18,253 nt of DNA from Allobrachymonas sp. (GTDB lineage: Bacteria; Pseudomonadota; Gammaproteobacteria; Burkholderiales; Burkholderiaceae_C), in contig JAUNUE010000014.1 in the NCBI GenBank assembly GCA_030538335.1, positions 1 through 18,253 of the forward strand. The letters are read 5' to 3'. The notes under the pieces are model-generated. The model was not told where the DNA came from, made no database searches, and worked only from the letters and a program-made list of their open reading frames with translations. Shown piece by piece: positions 1-8,744 of this stretch; position 1 is the first letter of the stretch; each line of letters opens with the position of its first letter. The translations under genes were made by a program, and so were the position numbers.

Positions 1-2600
1 GTGGTGATGATCGTGCCCTTGTTTTGCAGCGTCTGTCCGGCTTGCAGGCTGACATTGCCCGGTGCCTGGATGGTGCTGACTACGGCATCATGGGTTTCGG
101 TGTGGTTCTCGGTCTTGGCACCACCCGCCTGCACGCCGATGAACAAGCCATTGAGCCCGGCGCTGATGAAGGGGCCGCCGTTGCTCAACTGGGTGTTGTT
201 GTCGCTGCTGCTGGATTTGCTGTCGCCTGCCGCCACCGTCACATTGGGCGCCGTGATGGTCACTGGCCCGGAACTGGCGGCAATCTGGCTGCCCTTGAGG
301 GCTACCGCGTTGCCGCCCTGGATGTTGACCGTGCTGCCGCTGAGGCTGTTGGCCGTGGCCAGGCCGCTGCTCTGCCCGGTCGTCGTGGTGACACCTTGCA
401 GGTTCAGGCCGGCGGTGTATTGCAGCGCGCTGCCGTTTTGCGAAGCGTAACCGGCAAACCCGAGCGTGTAGTTCTGCTTGGTGCTGCCCGTTTGCGCATC
501 TGCAATGTCGGTGGTCACGGCATTGGCAGCGTTCAGGTTGAGCGCCTGGCCTGCGGAGACGGCGCTGCCTGCCGCGCCTACATTGTTGCCACTGAGTGTG
601 ATGGCGCTCTGCGAGGTGACGCTGGAGCCCACGGTAGTGTCAGCCGAGGTGGTGGTGGCATCGCTGGCATCGGTAATGTTGAAAGCCGCGCCGTGGCGGT
701 TGCCGCTGGTGCCCGAGGTGTTGTTGAATGCATATCCCAGCTTCACATCGCCATCGGACGAAGCCAGCTGCACGCCGTTGGTGCCGTTGATGGCACTGGC
801 AGTCACGCTGACGCCGCCATTACCGTTGACGGCGACGTGCTGCCCCTGAATGCTGCTGCCATGCTGCGTGATGCTGGTGGTGCTGTTGTGGTGGTTCTCA
901 CCACCTGCAATACCACCTGCATTGAGAAAATCCACGCTGTTGGTTGACGTGTTCTGGCTGGTCTGGCTGCCGATGCTGGTAGTGCCCTGACTGGTCAGGG
1001 CCACCTGCTGGCCGCTCACCTGAGTGCCTTGCAGGGCCACGTTACCGCCGCTGCTGCCAATGGCCACATTACCGCCCGCCTGCAGGCTGGTGCCGGTGAA
1101 ATTCTGTTGGCTGCTGGCCGTCACGTTGCGGCCAGTTTGCAGCGCATTACCCTGGGCGACATAGTTGACGGTGTTGCTGCTGCTGTTTTGCGCTACGGCG
1201 CCCGACAGGTTCACTGCCTGGCTGCCACTGACAGACAGGTCGCCGCCCGCGCTAACCGAGGCTGCCTGCGCATTGACGGCCCCGCTGGTGGCCTTGATGT
1301 TTGCATCTTGCGCCACCTGCCAGTTGTTGCCATACAGGTTCTGTGTCTGTTGTGTGGTGTGGTTCTTGTTGTTCCATGCGAACCGTGATTGCTCTACCGT
1401 GCTGCCGCTGGTGCTATTGGTCGTGGTGCTGCCAAGCTGCACGGTACCACCCGACACATGCAGGTTCTGCGCCTTGATCTGCACCGCATTGAGCGTATTG
1501 CTGCCGGCAGCCGACAGATCCACTTGATTGCCGCTGATCTGCGTGGCGCTGAAAGCCTCGTCGTGACTGGTGTTGGAAGTTTTGGAGCTCACCATCGAAG
1601 CGAAGTTGTAGGAAGAGTTGCCGGTGCTGCTGTCGCGGGACTGGATCTGGCCCTGTACGTCCAGATTGTTCGCCGCCAAGGCCACATCACCGCCCTTGAT
1701 CTGGCTGGCTGTTACTTTCAGATTTCCGGCGGTGTTGACATCGACCAGACTGGTACCGTTGAGGCTGCCCTGTACCGAAGTGGTGGCTGTGGCATCCGTA
1801 TTGTGAATACGGATGGCCCCAGCGTACATGCTGCCCAGGATGGCGCCATCGAGCACCGCAGTCGTTACGCCCTGGGGAGCCGCCTGTTCCGCCGCGCTTA
1901 ACGGCGTAGTGGCCAGAGACCCGTCTGCGCGCACATGCTGGCGCCCCGACTTGACATTAATAGCGCTGTTGGCACTGACATTGCCGTTTACGTTGACACG
2001 CGGCGCAATCAGGTTGAGGACGTCTGCGCCGCCCACATGGCCTGTCACATTCAGCGCGTTGCTATTGCCGTTGGCGCCGACCTGATAGCTTGAAAGTGCG
2101 CCATTGCTGAGTTCGGGCTTGCCCACCACCAGGGAAGCCGAGGGCGTATTGATAAAGCCGCAGCCGTTGCAGGTGATGCCGTTGGGGTTGGCCAGCACCA
2201 GGTTGGCAGCCATGCCAAAAACCTCCTGCTTGCCCAGCAGCAGCGAAGGGTTGTTGCTTACCACTTCGTTCAAGATCACATTGGCCGACTGACCGCGCAG
2301 GTTGGCATTGGCCCCTAGCTGCCCTGCCAATTGCGAGGTACCGGCAACGGTGGCATTGTTCAGCACCGCGCCCTGTGTCGGCACGTTGTAATTGCTGTAC
2401 TGGTTGTAGGACAAGCCCTGTGCATTGGGCGCCACGATGTTCACCACGGGCACGCCATTCTTGCTGCTTACCGAGGTTGCGCCCACAGGCGTGATGCTTT
2501 GCGCCATAAGGGGCTGCGCCGCTACCAACGACAGGCCGATCAGCGCTGCCAGTCGCCCTTTGCTGGAAAGTTTCCAGCGCCTTGTGTTTTCACGTTTCAT
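1..2600 (-). CDS. Two-partner secretion exoprotein (TpsA), filamentous-haemagglutinin-like; N-terminal 866 residues, C-terminus beyond the window
   Basis: The reading frame is open from an ATG at 2600 to the left edge with no stop, so this is the start of a very large secreted protein. The start has a strong ribosome site (AAGGAG at 2607-2612, 6 nt upstream). Residues 1-34 are a signal peptide: a long basic n-region, a hydrophobic core (LAALIGLSLVAA) and an AxA-like cut before QSITPVG. The TPS secretion domain follows, with the family motifs NEVVSNNPS, LVLANPNGI and the Cys pair in CNGCGF at about residues 115-155. The rest is low-complexity, rich in Asn, Ser, Thr and Gly, with repeated 'xNVxLxA' units expected of a right-handed beta-helix. 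In this family the TPS domain is recognised by the partner TpsB and the protein crosses the outer membrane to act as an adhesin, haemolysin or contact-dependent inhibition toxin. Which of these applies cannot be told without the C-terminus. The partner transporter lies directly upstream. Confidence 0.93.
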   Translation of the reverse strand, partial: MKRENTRRWKLSSKGRLAALIGLSLVAAQPLMAQSITPVGATSVSSKNGVPVVNIVAPNAQGLSYNQYSNYNVPTQGAVLNNATVAGTSQLAGQLGANANLRGQSANVILNEVVSNNPSLLLGKQEVFGMAANLVLANPNGITCNGCGFINTPSASLVVGKPELSNGALSSYQVGANGNSNALNVTGHVGGADVLNLIAPRVNVNGNVSANSAINVKSGRQHVRADGSLATTPLSAAEQAAPQGVTTAVLDGAILGSMYAGAIRIHNTDATATTSVQGSLNGTSLVDVNTAGNLKVTASQIKGGDVALAANNLDVQGQIQSRDSSTGNSSYNFASMVSSKTSNTSHDEAFSATQISGNQVDLSAAGSNTLNAVQIKAQNLHVSGGTVQLGSTTTNSTSGSTVEQSRFAWNNKNHTTQQTQNLYGNNWQVAQDANIKATSGAVNAQAASVSAGGDLSVSGSQAVNLSGAVAQNSSSNTVNYVAQGNALQTGRNVTASSQQNFTGTSLQAGGNVAIGSSGGNVALQGTQVSGQQVALTSQGTTSIGSQTSQNTSTNSVDFLNAGGIAGGENHHNSTTSITQHGSSIQGQHVAVNGNGGVSVTASAINGTNGVQLASSDGDVKLGYAFNNTSGTSGNRHGAAFNITDASDATTTSADTTVGSSVTSQSAITLSGNNVGAAGSAVSAGQALNLNAANAVTTDIADAQTGSTKQNYTLGFAGYASQNGSALQYTAGLNLQGVTTTTGQSSGLATANSLSGSTVNIQGGNAVALKGSQIAASSGPVTITAPNVTVAAGDSKSSSSDNNTQLSNGGPFISAGLNGLFIGVQAGGAKTENHTETHDAVVSTIQAPGNVSLQAGQTLQNKGTIIT

Positions 2601-2648
2601 TGTTTACTCCTTGCAGTTGGCGCGGTGCATCGCACCCGCTCTTCACTC

Positions 2649-2675
2649 AAAAAACCCGCGCTGCCGCAGCGCGGG
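2649..2675 (-). terminator. Intrinsic terminator between tpsB and tpsA
   Basis: A perfect 8-bp stem (CCCGCGCT / AGCGCGGG, 2655-2662 with 2668-2675) with a 5-nt loop is followed on the minus strand by six T (2649-2654). It starts 16 nt after the tpsB stop and ends about 48 nt before the tpsA start. It should reduce or stop read-through from the transporter gene into the exoprotein gene, unless tpsA has its own promoter in this short gap; none is obvious. Confidence 0.85.
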
Positions 2676-2691
2676 CACGTTGATAAAACCG

Positions 2692-4407
2692 TCAGAATGT
2701 CCAGGTCACGCTTGCCGTCAGGCTGTTGCGCGTTTGCCTGGCCACCAGCAGGCGTGCGCGCGCCAGTTCCAGATCAGCCGCCAGATTGCGGTATTTCAGG
2801 CCGAATCCGGCGCTGCCGCTCACCACACGCTCGGTGCTGGCACTGGAGGCCGTGCTGCTGCGCACCACGCCCGCGTCCAGGCCGATGCGGGGCTGCACCG
2901 TCCAGTTGCCTACAGCCCATGTCGTGGCCAAAGTGTTGCGCACGGCCCAGCCGCGATCACCCGACACATTGGTATCAGCCAGTCCGCGCACCAGTGTGCG
3001 GTCAGACAGCAGCATCTGCTCGACCCCGTACAAGGGCTGACGAGCATGCTGCGCCACCAGTTGATGCTGGTGGCTCCAGTTCTTGTCCAGCGCCTGGAAC
3101 TGTCCGTTCCAGCTCGCCGTGAACAGCACCTTGTCAAAAGCCGCATGTGGGTAAGCGGCAAACAGGGATGCAGGCATATTGCCCTGCGCTTGTTCGCGCA
3201 GCCCCTTCTGCCATTCCAGCCCCCACTGCGCTACGCCCGCTTCAAACAGGCGGGTGTGTGAAAGCCCGAGTTGTGATTTGAGAATGCTTGGGCTCTGGAT
3301 GGCCAGTTCAGTGCCCATAAAGGTATTGCGCACATCCGACTTGGCCAGTTGCAGGTACAGCGAAGTAATGTGGCGTGCGCTGCGGCTGACTACGCGGTCG
3401 GCGCGCACCGCGTATTGCCGCATACTGCCCGCCAGCTCTGCGTTGACGCCCTGCAGGGGCTGCTGCGCCTTGTACGCCGAGGCGCTGGCCATTGCGCTGA
3501 AATTCCAGTAGCCATATGGCACGGCATACAGCAACGTGGCACCGTGGCTTTTCTGCTGACTGGTTCCAGGCCACGTGGAATTGGCCGACACCCACAAGCT
3601 GTCAGATAAACCCAGCGGGCTGTTCACCGACAAGGTACCGCGCACCACCCCGCGACCGGTACTGGAAGATCCCGTGTTATCCAGACTGATGGAACCATGC
3701 ACTACGCCTGCGTCTCGGCTCGTTAGCCGCACCTCAACGGCATCCGACCCTTGCGGATAGACATCGGCCTGCACCTGCAGACCCGGCAGGCGCCGAGTCT
3801 GATCCAGCGCCTGATCCAGATCCTGCATGTTGAGCCAGCCTTGCCCCCGCTGCGGAAACAGGGTGCTTGGGTTGACTTGCCGTGTCTGGCCCGTTACTTT
3901 GGCAATGCGCACAGGTTCCACCACCAGCTCCAGCTGCTGGGGCAGCCAGAGCGGCCGAATGGCAATGCGGGGATAGCCACGCCGGACAAACGCCGCCGTA
4001 ATCGCTTGCGTCAAGGCATCAACCTGCCCCTGCGACACACAGGGCGGTATCATGCGCCTGATCTCCATTTGCTCAGGTAGCGCTAACAGATCCAGCCCCG
4101 AAACATGCACCGAACGGGAGTCCGTACACTGTTGCACGGTTGCGGGCGCAGGCACGGCGTGCTGCTCACGATCTGGCGCAGTGGCGGTGCTGCCCCGCTC
4201 ATCATGCATGCCCTCCATCTTGCGAAGCAACAGATTCTTCCGCTCTTGGGCGCGCAGCATATCGGTTTGCTGCAGACCGTTGACATCGCTGCGTGCTGCC
4301 GAAGGCGGCATTACCTGCTGCGCCTGAATCGCATGGCAGGCGGCAACTCCTGAAACACAAAAAACGACCGTTCGTGCAAATTTCGTGACAAAAAAAGGAC
4401 GTATCAC
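2692..4407 (-). CDS. TpsB outer-membrane transporter of a two-partner secretion system (ShlB/FhaC family, Omp85 superfamily)
   Basis: This is the pore that secretes the neighbouring TpsA. I prefer a GTG start at 4407, which gives 571 aa, the usual size of the family, and opens with a signal peptide (IRPFFVTKFARTVVFCVSG... cut near AIQA-QQ). The frame extends upstream to an ATG at 4575, but those 56 residues do not look like a signal sequence. Neither start has a good ribosome site. After a charged linker there is a ShlB-type POTRA domain with the family Cys pair (QQCTDSR ... PPCVSQG) and the stretch AFVRRGYPRIAI. The beta-barrel follows: DNTGSSSTGR marks its start, VRGLAD ... GDRGWAVRN is the conserved loop-6 VRG region, and the chain ends in SVTWTF with the terminal Phe typical of barrels inserted by BAM. 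Gene order B then A is common for TPS pairs. Confidence 0.93.
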   Translation of the reverse strand: MIRPFFVTKFARTVVFCVSGVAACHAIQAQQVMPPSAARSDVNGLQQTDMLRAQERKNLLLRKMEGMHDERGSTATAPDREQHAVPAPATVQQCTDSRSVHVSGLDLLALPEQMEIRRMIPPCVSQGQVDALTQAITAAFVRRGYPRIAIRPLWLPQQLELVVEPVRIAKVTGQTRQVNPSTLFPQRGQGWLNMQDLDQALDQTRRLPGLQVQADVYPQGSDAVEVRLTSRDAGVVHGSISLDNTGSSSTGRGVVRGTLSVNSPLGLSDSLWVSANSTWPGTSQQKSHGATLLYAVPYGYWNFSAMASASAYKAQQPLQGVNAELAGSMRQYAVRADRVVSRSARHITSLYLQLAKSDVRNTFMGTELAIQSPSILKSQLGLSHTRLFEAGVAQWGLEWQKGLREQAQGNMPASLFAAYPHAAFDKVLFTASWNGQFQALDKNWSHQHQLVAQHARQPLYGVEQMLLSDRTLVRGLADTNVSGDRGWAVRNTLATTWAVGNWTVQPRIGLDAGVVRSSTASSASTERVVSGSAGFGLKYRNLAADLELARARLLVARQTRNSLTASVTWTF

Positions 4408-4825
4408 TGCGAAATATCGAAAACTGTGGGAAAAGTCGCATTTTTTTCTTATCTTGTGTAAATTTGATGAAATGCCGTGGTGATTCTTTACCTGATTTCC
4501 TTCAGGGAGTTCCCGTTCGCTTCCCGATTGCGGGCATTTTGTCGCGCTCCTTTCCGGGCAGCATCCGTATCGCATCGGGCTTTGATGACATCAAACGCCA
4601 AGTGACTGAACTGCTGGTGTATGAGGTGCAGGTAAGGGCAGAACATTGAACGCTGCGCCATCGCTGGCCTTTTCTTGCGTGAAGTTGCTGGCAGGGTCGT
4701 TGCCGAGCGGCGGGGCGGGCACGCAGTGGCAAAATGGTGCCGATTCAGGTGGTGGCAGGGCTGGCCATTCTGGAGCAACAGAACAATCCGCACTGACCGT
4801 GCAGCATTCTCTCGCGAGGCCCACG
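4408..4825. other. Divergent intergenic region between tpsB and pyc
   Basis: This 418-bp stretch separates two divergent genes. The part next to tpsB (4430-4490) is AT-rich and holds TTTACA and GATAAG-like elements on the minus strand that could form the tps promoter, but no clean -35/-10 pair stands out. The part next to pyc is GC-rich. An in-frame extension of pyc from 4646 adds 60 codons of Gly/Ser/Ala-rich sequence unrelated to the carboxylase family, so it is probably untranslated. I see no tRNA, no strong terminator and no convincing small gene here. Confidence 0.5.
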
Positions 4826-7800
4826 ATGCGCAAGATCAACTCCATCCTCATCGCCAACCGTTCTGAAATTGCCATCCGCGTGATGCGCGCTGCATCCGAG
4901 ATGCACATCCGTACCGTGGGCATTTACGCTGCGCAAGACCGGCTGGCGCTGCACCGCTTCAAGGCCGACGAGAGCTATCTGGTGGGCGAGGGCAAGCGCC
5001 CGCTGGAGGCGTATCTCGACATCCACGACATTTTGCGGATTGCCCACGATGCCAGGGTCGATGCCATCCACCCCGGTTACGGTTTCCTCGCCGAAAACCC
5101 CGATTTTGCACAGGCCGTGATCGACTCGAACATGCTGTGGGTTGGCCCCCGGCCCGAGGTGATGCGCACGCTGGGCAACAAGGTCTCGGCGCGCGAAGCG
5201 GCTGTGGCCGCGGGCGTGCCGGTGGTGCCCGCCAGCCCGCCCTTGCCCTACGATGTGGAAGGCTGCCTGGCTGCTGCGCGCGCCATCGGCTACCCGGTCA
5301 TGCTCAAGGCCTCGTGGGGCGGCGGTGGCCGTGGCATGCGTGTGATCGAGAACGATGCCGAATTGCCTGCCGCCATCGAAGCTGCACGCCGCGAAGCCAA
5401 GGCCGCGTTTGGCAACGACGAGTTGTATTTTGAAAAACTGGTGCGCCGCGCGCGCCATGTGGAGGTGCAGATCCTGGGCGACCTGCACGACCAGGCCGTG
5501 CATCTGTACGAGCGCGATTGCACGGTGCAACGGCGCAACCAGAAGGTGGTGGAGCGCGCCCCCGCGCCCTACCTCAGCAACGCGCAGCGCACCGAGCTGT
5601 GCCAGAGCGCCTTGCAACTGATGCAGGCAGTGGGCTACAGCCACGCGGGCACGGTCGAATTTTTGATGGACGTGGACACGGGCCGGTTCTACTTCATGGA
5701 GGTCAACCCGCGCATTCAGGTGGAGCACACCGTGACCGAGGAAGTCACGGGCATCGACATCGTCAAGGCGCAGATCCGCATCAGCGAAGGCGCGCACATC
5801 GGCCAGCTTGAAGACGCGGTGGATGCCCAGGGTCAGGTGCTGCGCCGCGCCTCGGGCGTGCCTGCGCAGGCTGACATTCAGCTCAAGGGCCATGCGCTGC
5901 AATGCCGCATCACCACCGAAGACCCGGCCAACAATTTCTTGCCCGACTACGGGCGGCTCTCGGCTTACCGCAGCGCGGCTGGTTTTGGCGTGCGGCTCGA
6001 TGGTGGCACGGCTTATGGCGGCGCGGTGATCACGCCGTATTACGACTCGCTGCTGGTCAAGGTTACCACCTGGGCGCCGACACCGAAGGAAGCGATCGAC
6101 CGCATGTGGCGCTCGCTGCGCGAGTTCCGCATCCGTGGCGTGGCGTCGAACCTGCCGTTTCTGGAAAACCTCATCACCCACCCGGCATTTGCCACAGGTG
6201 AGTTGACCACGCGCTTCATCGACGAAAACCCCGAGCTGATGCACACCGCCACGCGCCGCGACCGCGCTACGCGCCTGCTGCGCTATGTGGCCGACGTGAG
6301 CGTGCACGGCCACCCCGAGATGAAGGGCCGCACGCTGCCCGCGCTGCCGCTGTCCAAACCGGTGTTGCCCAAGATCGGGCTGGATACCAACACCAGTTGC
6401 GCCATGCCCGGCACGCGCGACCGCTTGCGTGAACTGGGGCCACAGGGCTTTGCGCAATGGATGCGCGCGCAAAAACAGGTTCTGCTCACCGACACCTCCA
6501 TGCGCGATGCGCACCAGTCGCTGTTTGCCACGCGCATGCGCACGGCAGACATGCTGCCCATCGCGCCGTATTACGCCTACGAATTGCGGGAGTTGTTTTC
6601 GCTCGAATGCTGGGGCGGCGCGACCTTTGACGTGGCCCTGCGCTTTTTGAAAGAGGACCCGTGGGCGCGCCTGGCGCAACTGCGCGAACGCATCCCCAAC
6701 ATCCTGTTCCAGATGCTGCTGCGCGGCTCCAACGCGGTGGGCTACACCAACTACGCCGACAATGTGGTGCGCCATTTCGTGCAGCAGGCAGCAGGTGCGG
6801 GCATCGACCTGTTCCGCGTGTTCGACTCGCTCAACTGGGTCGAGAACATGCGCGTGGCGATGGACGCCGTGATCGAGGCCGGTGCGCTGTGCGAAGGCAG
6901 CGTGTGCTACACCGCCGACCTGTTTGACGAATCGCGACCCAAATACGGCCTGAAATACTACGTCGGCATTGCCAAGCAGTTGCAGGCGGCGGGCGCGCAC
7001 ATCATTGGCCTCAAAGACATGGCGGGCGTCTGCAAGCCACGCTCGGCAGCGGCACTGGTCAAGGCGCTGAAAGAAGAAACCGGGCTGCCCGTGCACTTCC
7101 ACACGCACGATACCTCGGGCATTGCAGCCTCCTCCGTACTCGCTGCGGTAGAGGCCGGTTGCGATGCGGTCGATGGTGCCATGGGCGCCTTGAGTGGCCT
7201 GACTTCACAGCCCAACCTCGCGAGCATTGCCGCCGCGCTGGAAGGCACCGAGCGCGACCCCGGCGTGCCGCTGTCGGCCATGCACGAAGCCAGCATGTAC
7301 TGGGAGGGCGTGCGCCGCTACTACGCACCGTTCGAGAGCGAATTCCGCGCCGGCACCGCCGATGTGTACCGCCACGAAATGCCCGGTGGCCAATACACCA
7401 ACTTGCGCGAACAGGCGCGCGCGCTGCGGCTGGAACACCGCTGGACCGAAGTCTCGCAAGCCTACGCCGACGTGAACAAATTGTTTGGCGACATCGTCAA
7501 GGTCACGCCCACCTCCAAGGTCGTGGGCGACCTGGCGCTGCTCATGGTGGCCAACGACCTCACCGCTGCAGACGTGGCCAACCCCGACCGCGAAATACCT
7601 TTTCCTGAATCGGTGGTGTCGCTGTTCAAGGGCGAGCTGGGCTTTCCGCCCGATGGCTTTCCCGAAGCGTTGTCGCGCAAGGTGCTCAAGGCCGACCCGC
7701 CCGCGCCCTACCGCCCTGGCGAGCGCATTGCGCCTGTTGATCTGGAAGCCACACGTGCCGAAGCCGAAGCGCTGTGCAACGCCAAACTCGACGACCGGCA

Positions 7801-8344
7801 ACTGGCCTCGTACCTGATGTACCCCAAGGTCACGCAAAACTACTTCGAGCATTACAACAACTACGGCGACACTTCGGTGCTGCCCACGCCCGCCTTTTTC
7901 TACGGCCTGCGCCAGCAGCAAGACGAAATCGCCGTGAGTATTGACGCGGGCAAAACCCTGCTCATCAGCCTGCAATCGGTGCAGCCCGATCACGAAGCGC
8001 AGGAACACAAGGTGCAGTTTGAACTCAACGGCCAGTCGCGCATGGTGCACGTGCCCATGCGCAGCGTCGAAGGAGAGGGCAAGGCCCGCAGCGCCCAGAA
8101 GCGTCCCAAGGCCGAAACCGGCAACATCCAGCACCTGGCCGCGCCCATGGCCGGTACCATCGTCACCGTCGCTGTCAAACCGGGGCAAAAGGTCAAGGCG
8201 GGCGACCCCATCCTCGCCGTGGAAGCCATGAAAATGGAAACCCACCTCAGCGCCGAACGCGACGCCGAAGTCGAGCAGGTGCTGGTGCAGGCCGGCGACC
8301 AGATCGACGCCAAGGATTTGCTGGTGGTGTTCAAGGCGTTATGA
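4826..8344 (+). CDS. pyc: Pyruvate carboxylase, single-chain
   Basis: A biotin enzyme that should carboxylate pyruvate to oxaloacetate using ATP and bicarbonate, refilling the TCA cycle. The ATG at 4826 (GAGG at 4816-4819) gives 1172 aa, the size of single-chain PC, and starts with MRKINSILIANRSEIA, the usual start of biotin carboxylases. The biotin carboxylase domain (about 1-455) has the ATP-grasp lysine K161, the Gly loop GGGGRGM (165-171) and MEVNPRIQVEHTVTE (from 291). The carboxyltransferase domain begins near 556 (DTSMRDAHQS), with the metal-binding lysine in GLKDMAG (K730) and the HTH of HFHTHDTSG (759-761), followed by GALSGLTSQPN. The biotinyl domain is C-terminal with AVEAMKME, biotinyl lysine K1136. 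All catalytic motifs are intact. It stands alone with no partner gene. Other biotin carboxylases are two-subunit enzymes or lack this CT domain. Confidence 0.95.
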   Translation: MRKINSILIANRSEIAIRVMRAASEMHIRTVGIYAAQDRLALHRFKADESYLVGEGKRPLEAYLDIHDILRIAHDARVDAIHPGYGFLAENPDFAQAVIDSNMLWVGPRPEVMRTLGNKVSAREAAVAAGVPVVPASPPLPYDVEGCLAAARAIGYPVMLKASWGGGGRGMRVIENDAELPAAIEAARREAKAAFGNDELYFEKLVRRARHVEVQILGDLHDQAVHLYERDCTVQRRNQKVVERAPAPYLSNAQRTELCQSALQLMQAVGYSHAGTVEFLMDVDTGRFYFMEVNPRIQVEHTVTEEVTGIDIVKAQIRISEGAHIGQLEDAVDAQGQVLRRASGVPAQADIQLKGHALQCRITTEDPANNFLPDYGRLSAYRSAAGFGVRLDGGTAYGGAVITPYYDSLLVKVTTWAPTPKEAIDRMWRSLREFRIRGVASNLPFLENLITHPAFATGELTTRFIDENPELMHTATRRDRATRLLRYVADVSVHGHPEMKGRTLPALPLSKPVLPKIGLDTNTSCAMPGTRDRLRELGPQGFAQWMRAQKQVLLTDTSMRDAHQSLFATRMRTADMLPIAPYYAYELRELFSLECWGGATFDVALRFLKEDPWARLAQLRERIPNILFQMLLRGSNAVGYTNYADNVVRHFVQQAAGAGIDLFRVFDSLNWVENMRVAMDAVIEAGALCEGSVCYTADLFDESRPKYGLKYYVGIAKQLQAAGAHIIGLKDMAGVCKPRSAAALVKALKEETGLPVHFHTHDTSGIAASSVLAAVEAGCDAVDGAMGALSGLTSQPNLASIAAALEGTERDPGVPLSAMHEASMYWEGVRRYYAPFESEFRAGTADVYRHEMPGGQYTNLREQARALRLEHRWTEVSQAYADVNKLFGDIVKVTPTSKVVGDLALLMVANDLTAADVANPDREIPFPESVVSLFKGELGFPPDGFPEALSRKVLKADPPAPYRPGERIAPVDLEATRAEAEALCNAKLDDRQLASYLMYPKVTQNYFEHYNNYGDTSVLPTPAFFYGLRQQQDEIAVSIDAGKTLLISLQSVQPDHEAQEHKVQFELNGQSRMVHVPMRSVEGEGKARSAQKRPKAETGNIQHLAAPMAGTIVTVAVKPGQKVKAGDPILAVEAMKMETHLSAERDAEVEQVLVQAGDQIDAKDLLVVFKAL

Positions 8345-8581
8345 ATCACCTTGCATCACCATAGGGCAGAACCTCCGAAGGAGATTCTGCTGAATGGATA
8401 CGCATGCCATCACCAAAACGGTTTGATCTCCTTTGTAACTATGTCCCAGAGGATGGACAGCAGACTCCAACGCATAGGTGCAATCAACCACCGCCATGTG
8501 TCGGAATCGCCTTCAGCGGTTCCAACTTGCACGGATTGAACATCAGGTAGTCGCCATCCTCCCGCAGCAGGAACCCAGCAT

Positions 8582-8671
8582 CCGTTCGGGCTGAGCCTGT
8601 CGAAGCCCTGTCAACCTTTTGTCCTTTCGACAGGCCTGTCATCAGCAAAGTCGAATGGCTCAGGGCAAACG
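8582..8671. repeat. Degenerate dispersed inverted repeat (REP-like)
   Basis: The left arm, CGTTCGGGCTGAGCCTGTC (from 8583), and the right arm, CTTTCGACAGG + CTCAGGGCAAACG (8624-8634 and 8659-8671), are imperfect reverse complements. This pair resembles an intergenic repeat scattered through many Comamonadaceae genomes (family knowledge, not checked here). The right arm is split by 24 extra bases (8635-8658). It lies where repeats of this type usually lie, between the 3' ends of convergent genes. Confidence 0.6.
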
Positions 8672-8697
8672 ATTTTTGAACGATGCATGGTCGCAAT

Positions 8698-8727
8698 AAA
8701 AAAGCCCCTGCATTGCTGCAGGGGCTT
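8698..8727 (-). terminator. Intrinsic terminator after rtcB
   Basis: An 11-bp perfect stem (AAGCCCCTGCA with TGCAGGGGCTT, 8702-8712 / 8717-8727) with a 4-nt loop lies 17 nt beyond the rtcB stop and is followed on the minus strand by a T-run (8698-8703). It marks the 3' end of the tRNA-HNH-slipin-rtcB block. Confidence 0.9.
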
Positions 8728-8744
8728 GGGGTTTTCACAAACGG

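Larger units (their letters stand above)
8345..8744. other. Intergenic region after pyc with hairpin and degenerate dispersed repeat
   Basis: This 400-bp gap between the convergent pyc and rtcB genes holds three items. At 8366-8390 a near-perfect hairpin (GCAGAA..CTCC-GAA-GGAG..TTCTGC, one mismatch) follows pyc by 21 nt; it has no T-run, so it is only a possible 3'-end structure. At 8582-8671 lies a degenerate inverted repeat, listed separately. On the minus strand just left of it (about 8484-8580) a frame reads GFLLREDGDYLMFNP...IPTHGGG before a stop, which looks protein-like and may be the tail of a lost gene. I cannot name it. Confidence 0.45.

Noticed and set aside
24..4353. Long plus-strand frames opposite tpsA and tpsB
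   Set aside because: They are mirror frames of the GC-rich minus-strand genes, whose protein motifs (NPNGI, POTRA, VRG, C-terminal Phe) are clear.
4646..4825. 60-codon N-terminal extension of pyc
   Set aside because: Low-complexity sequence without family similarity; the ATG at 4826 has a ribosome site and begins with the conserved start of the domain.
4745..7108. 787-codon minus-strand frame opposite pyc
   Set aside because: It is His/Arg/Val-rich with no motif and lies antisense to an intact pyruvate carboxylase; typical of high-GC antisense frames.
8484..8738. Minus-strand frame of 84 codons
   Set aside because: Its first part is the rtcB terminator and the dispersed repeat in translation (the phrase ASTGSARTDA comes from the repeat). 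Only the last ~30 codons look protein-like, too little to call a gene.
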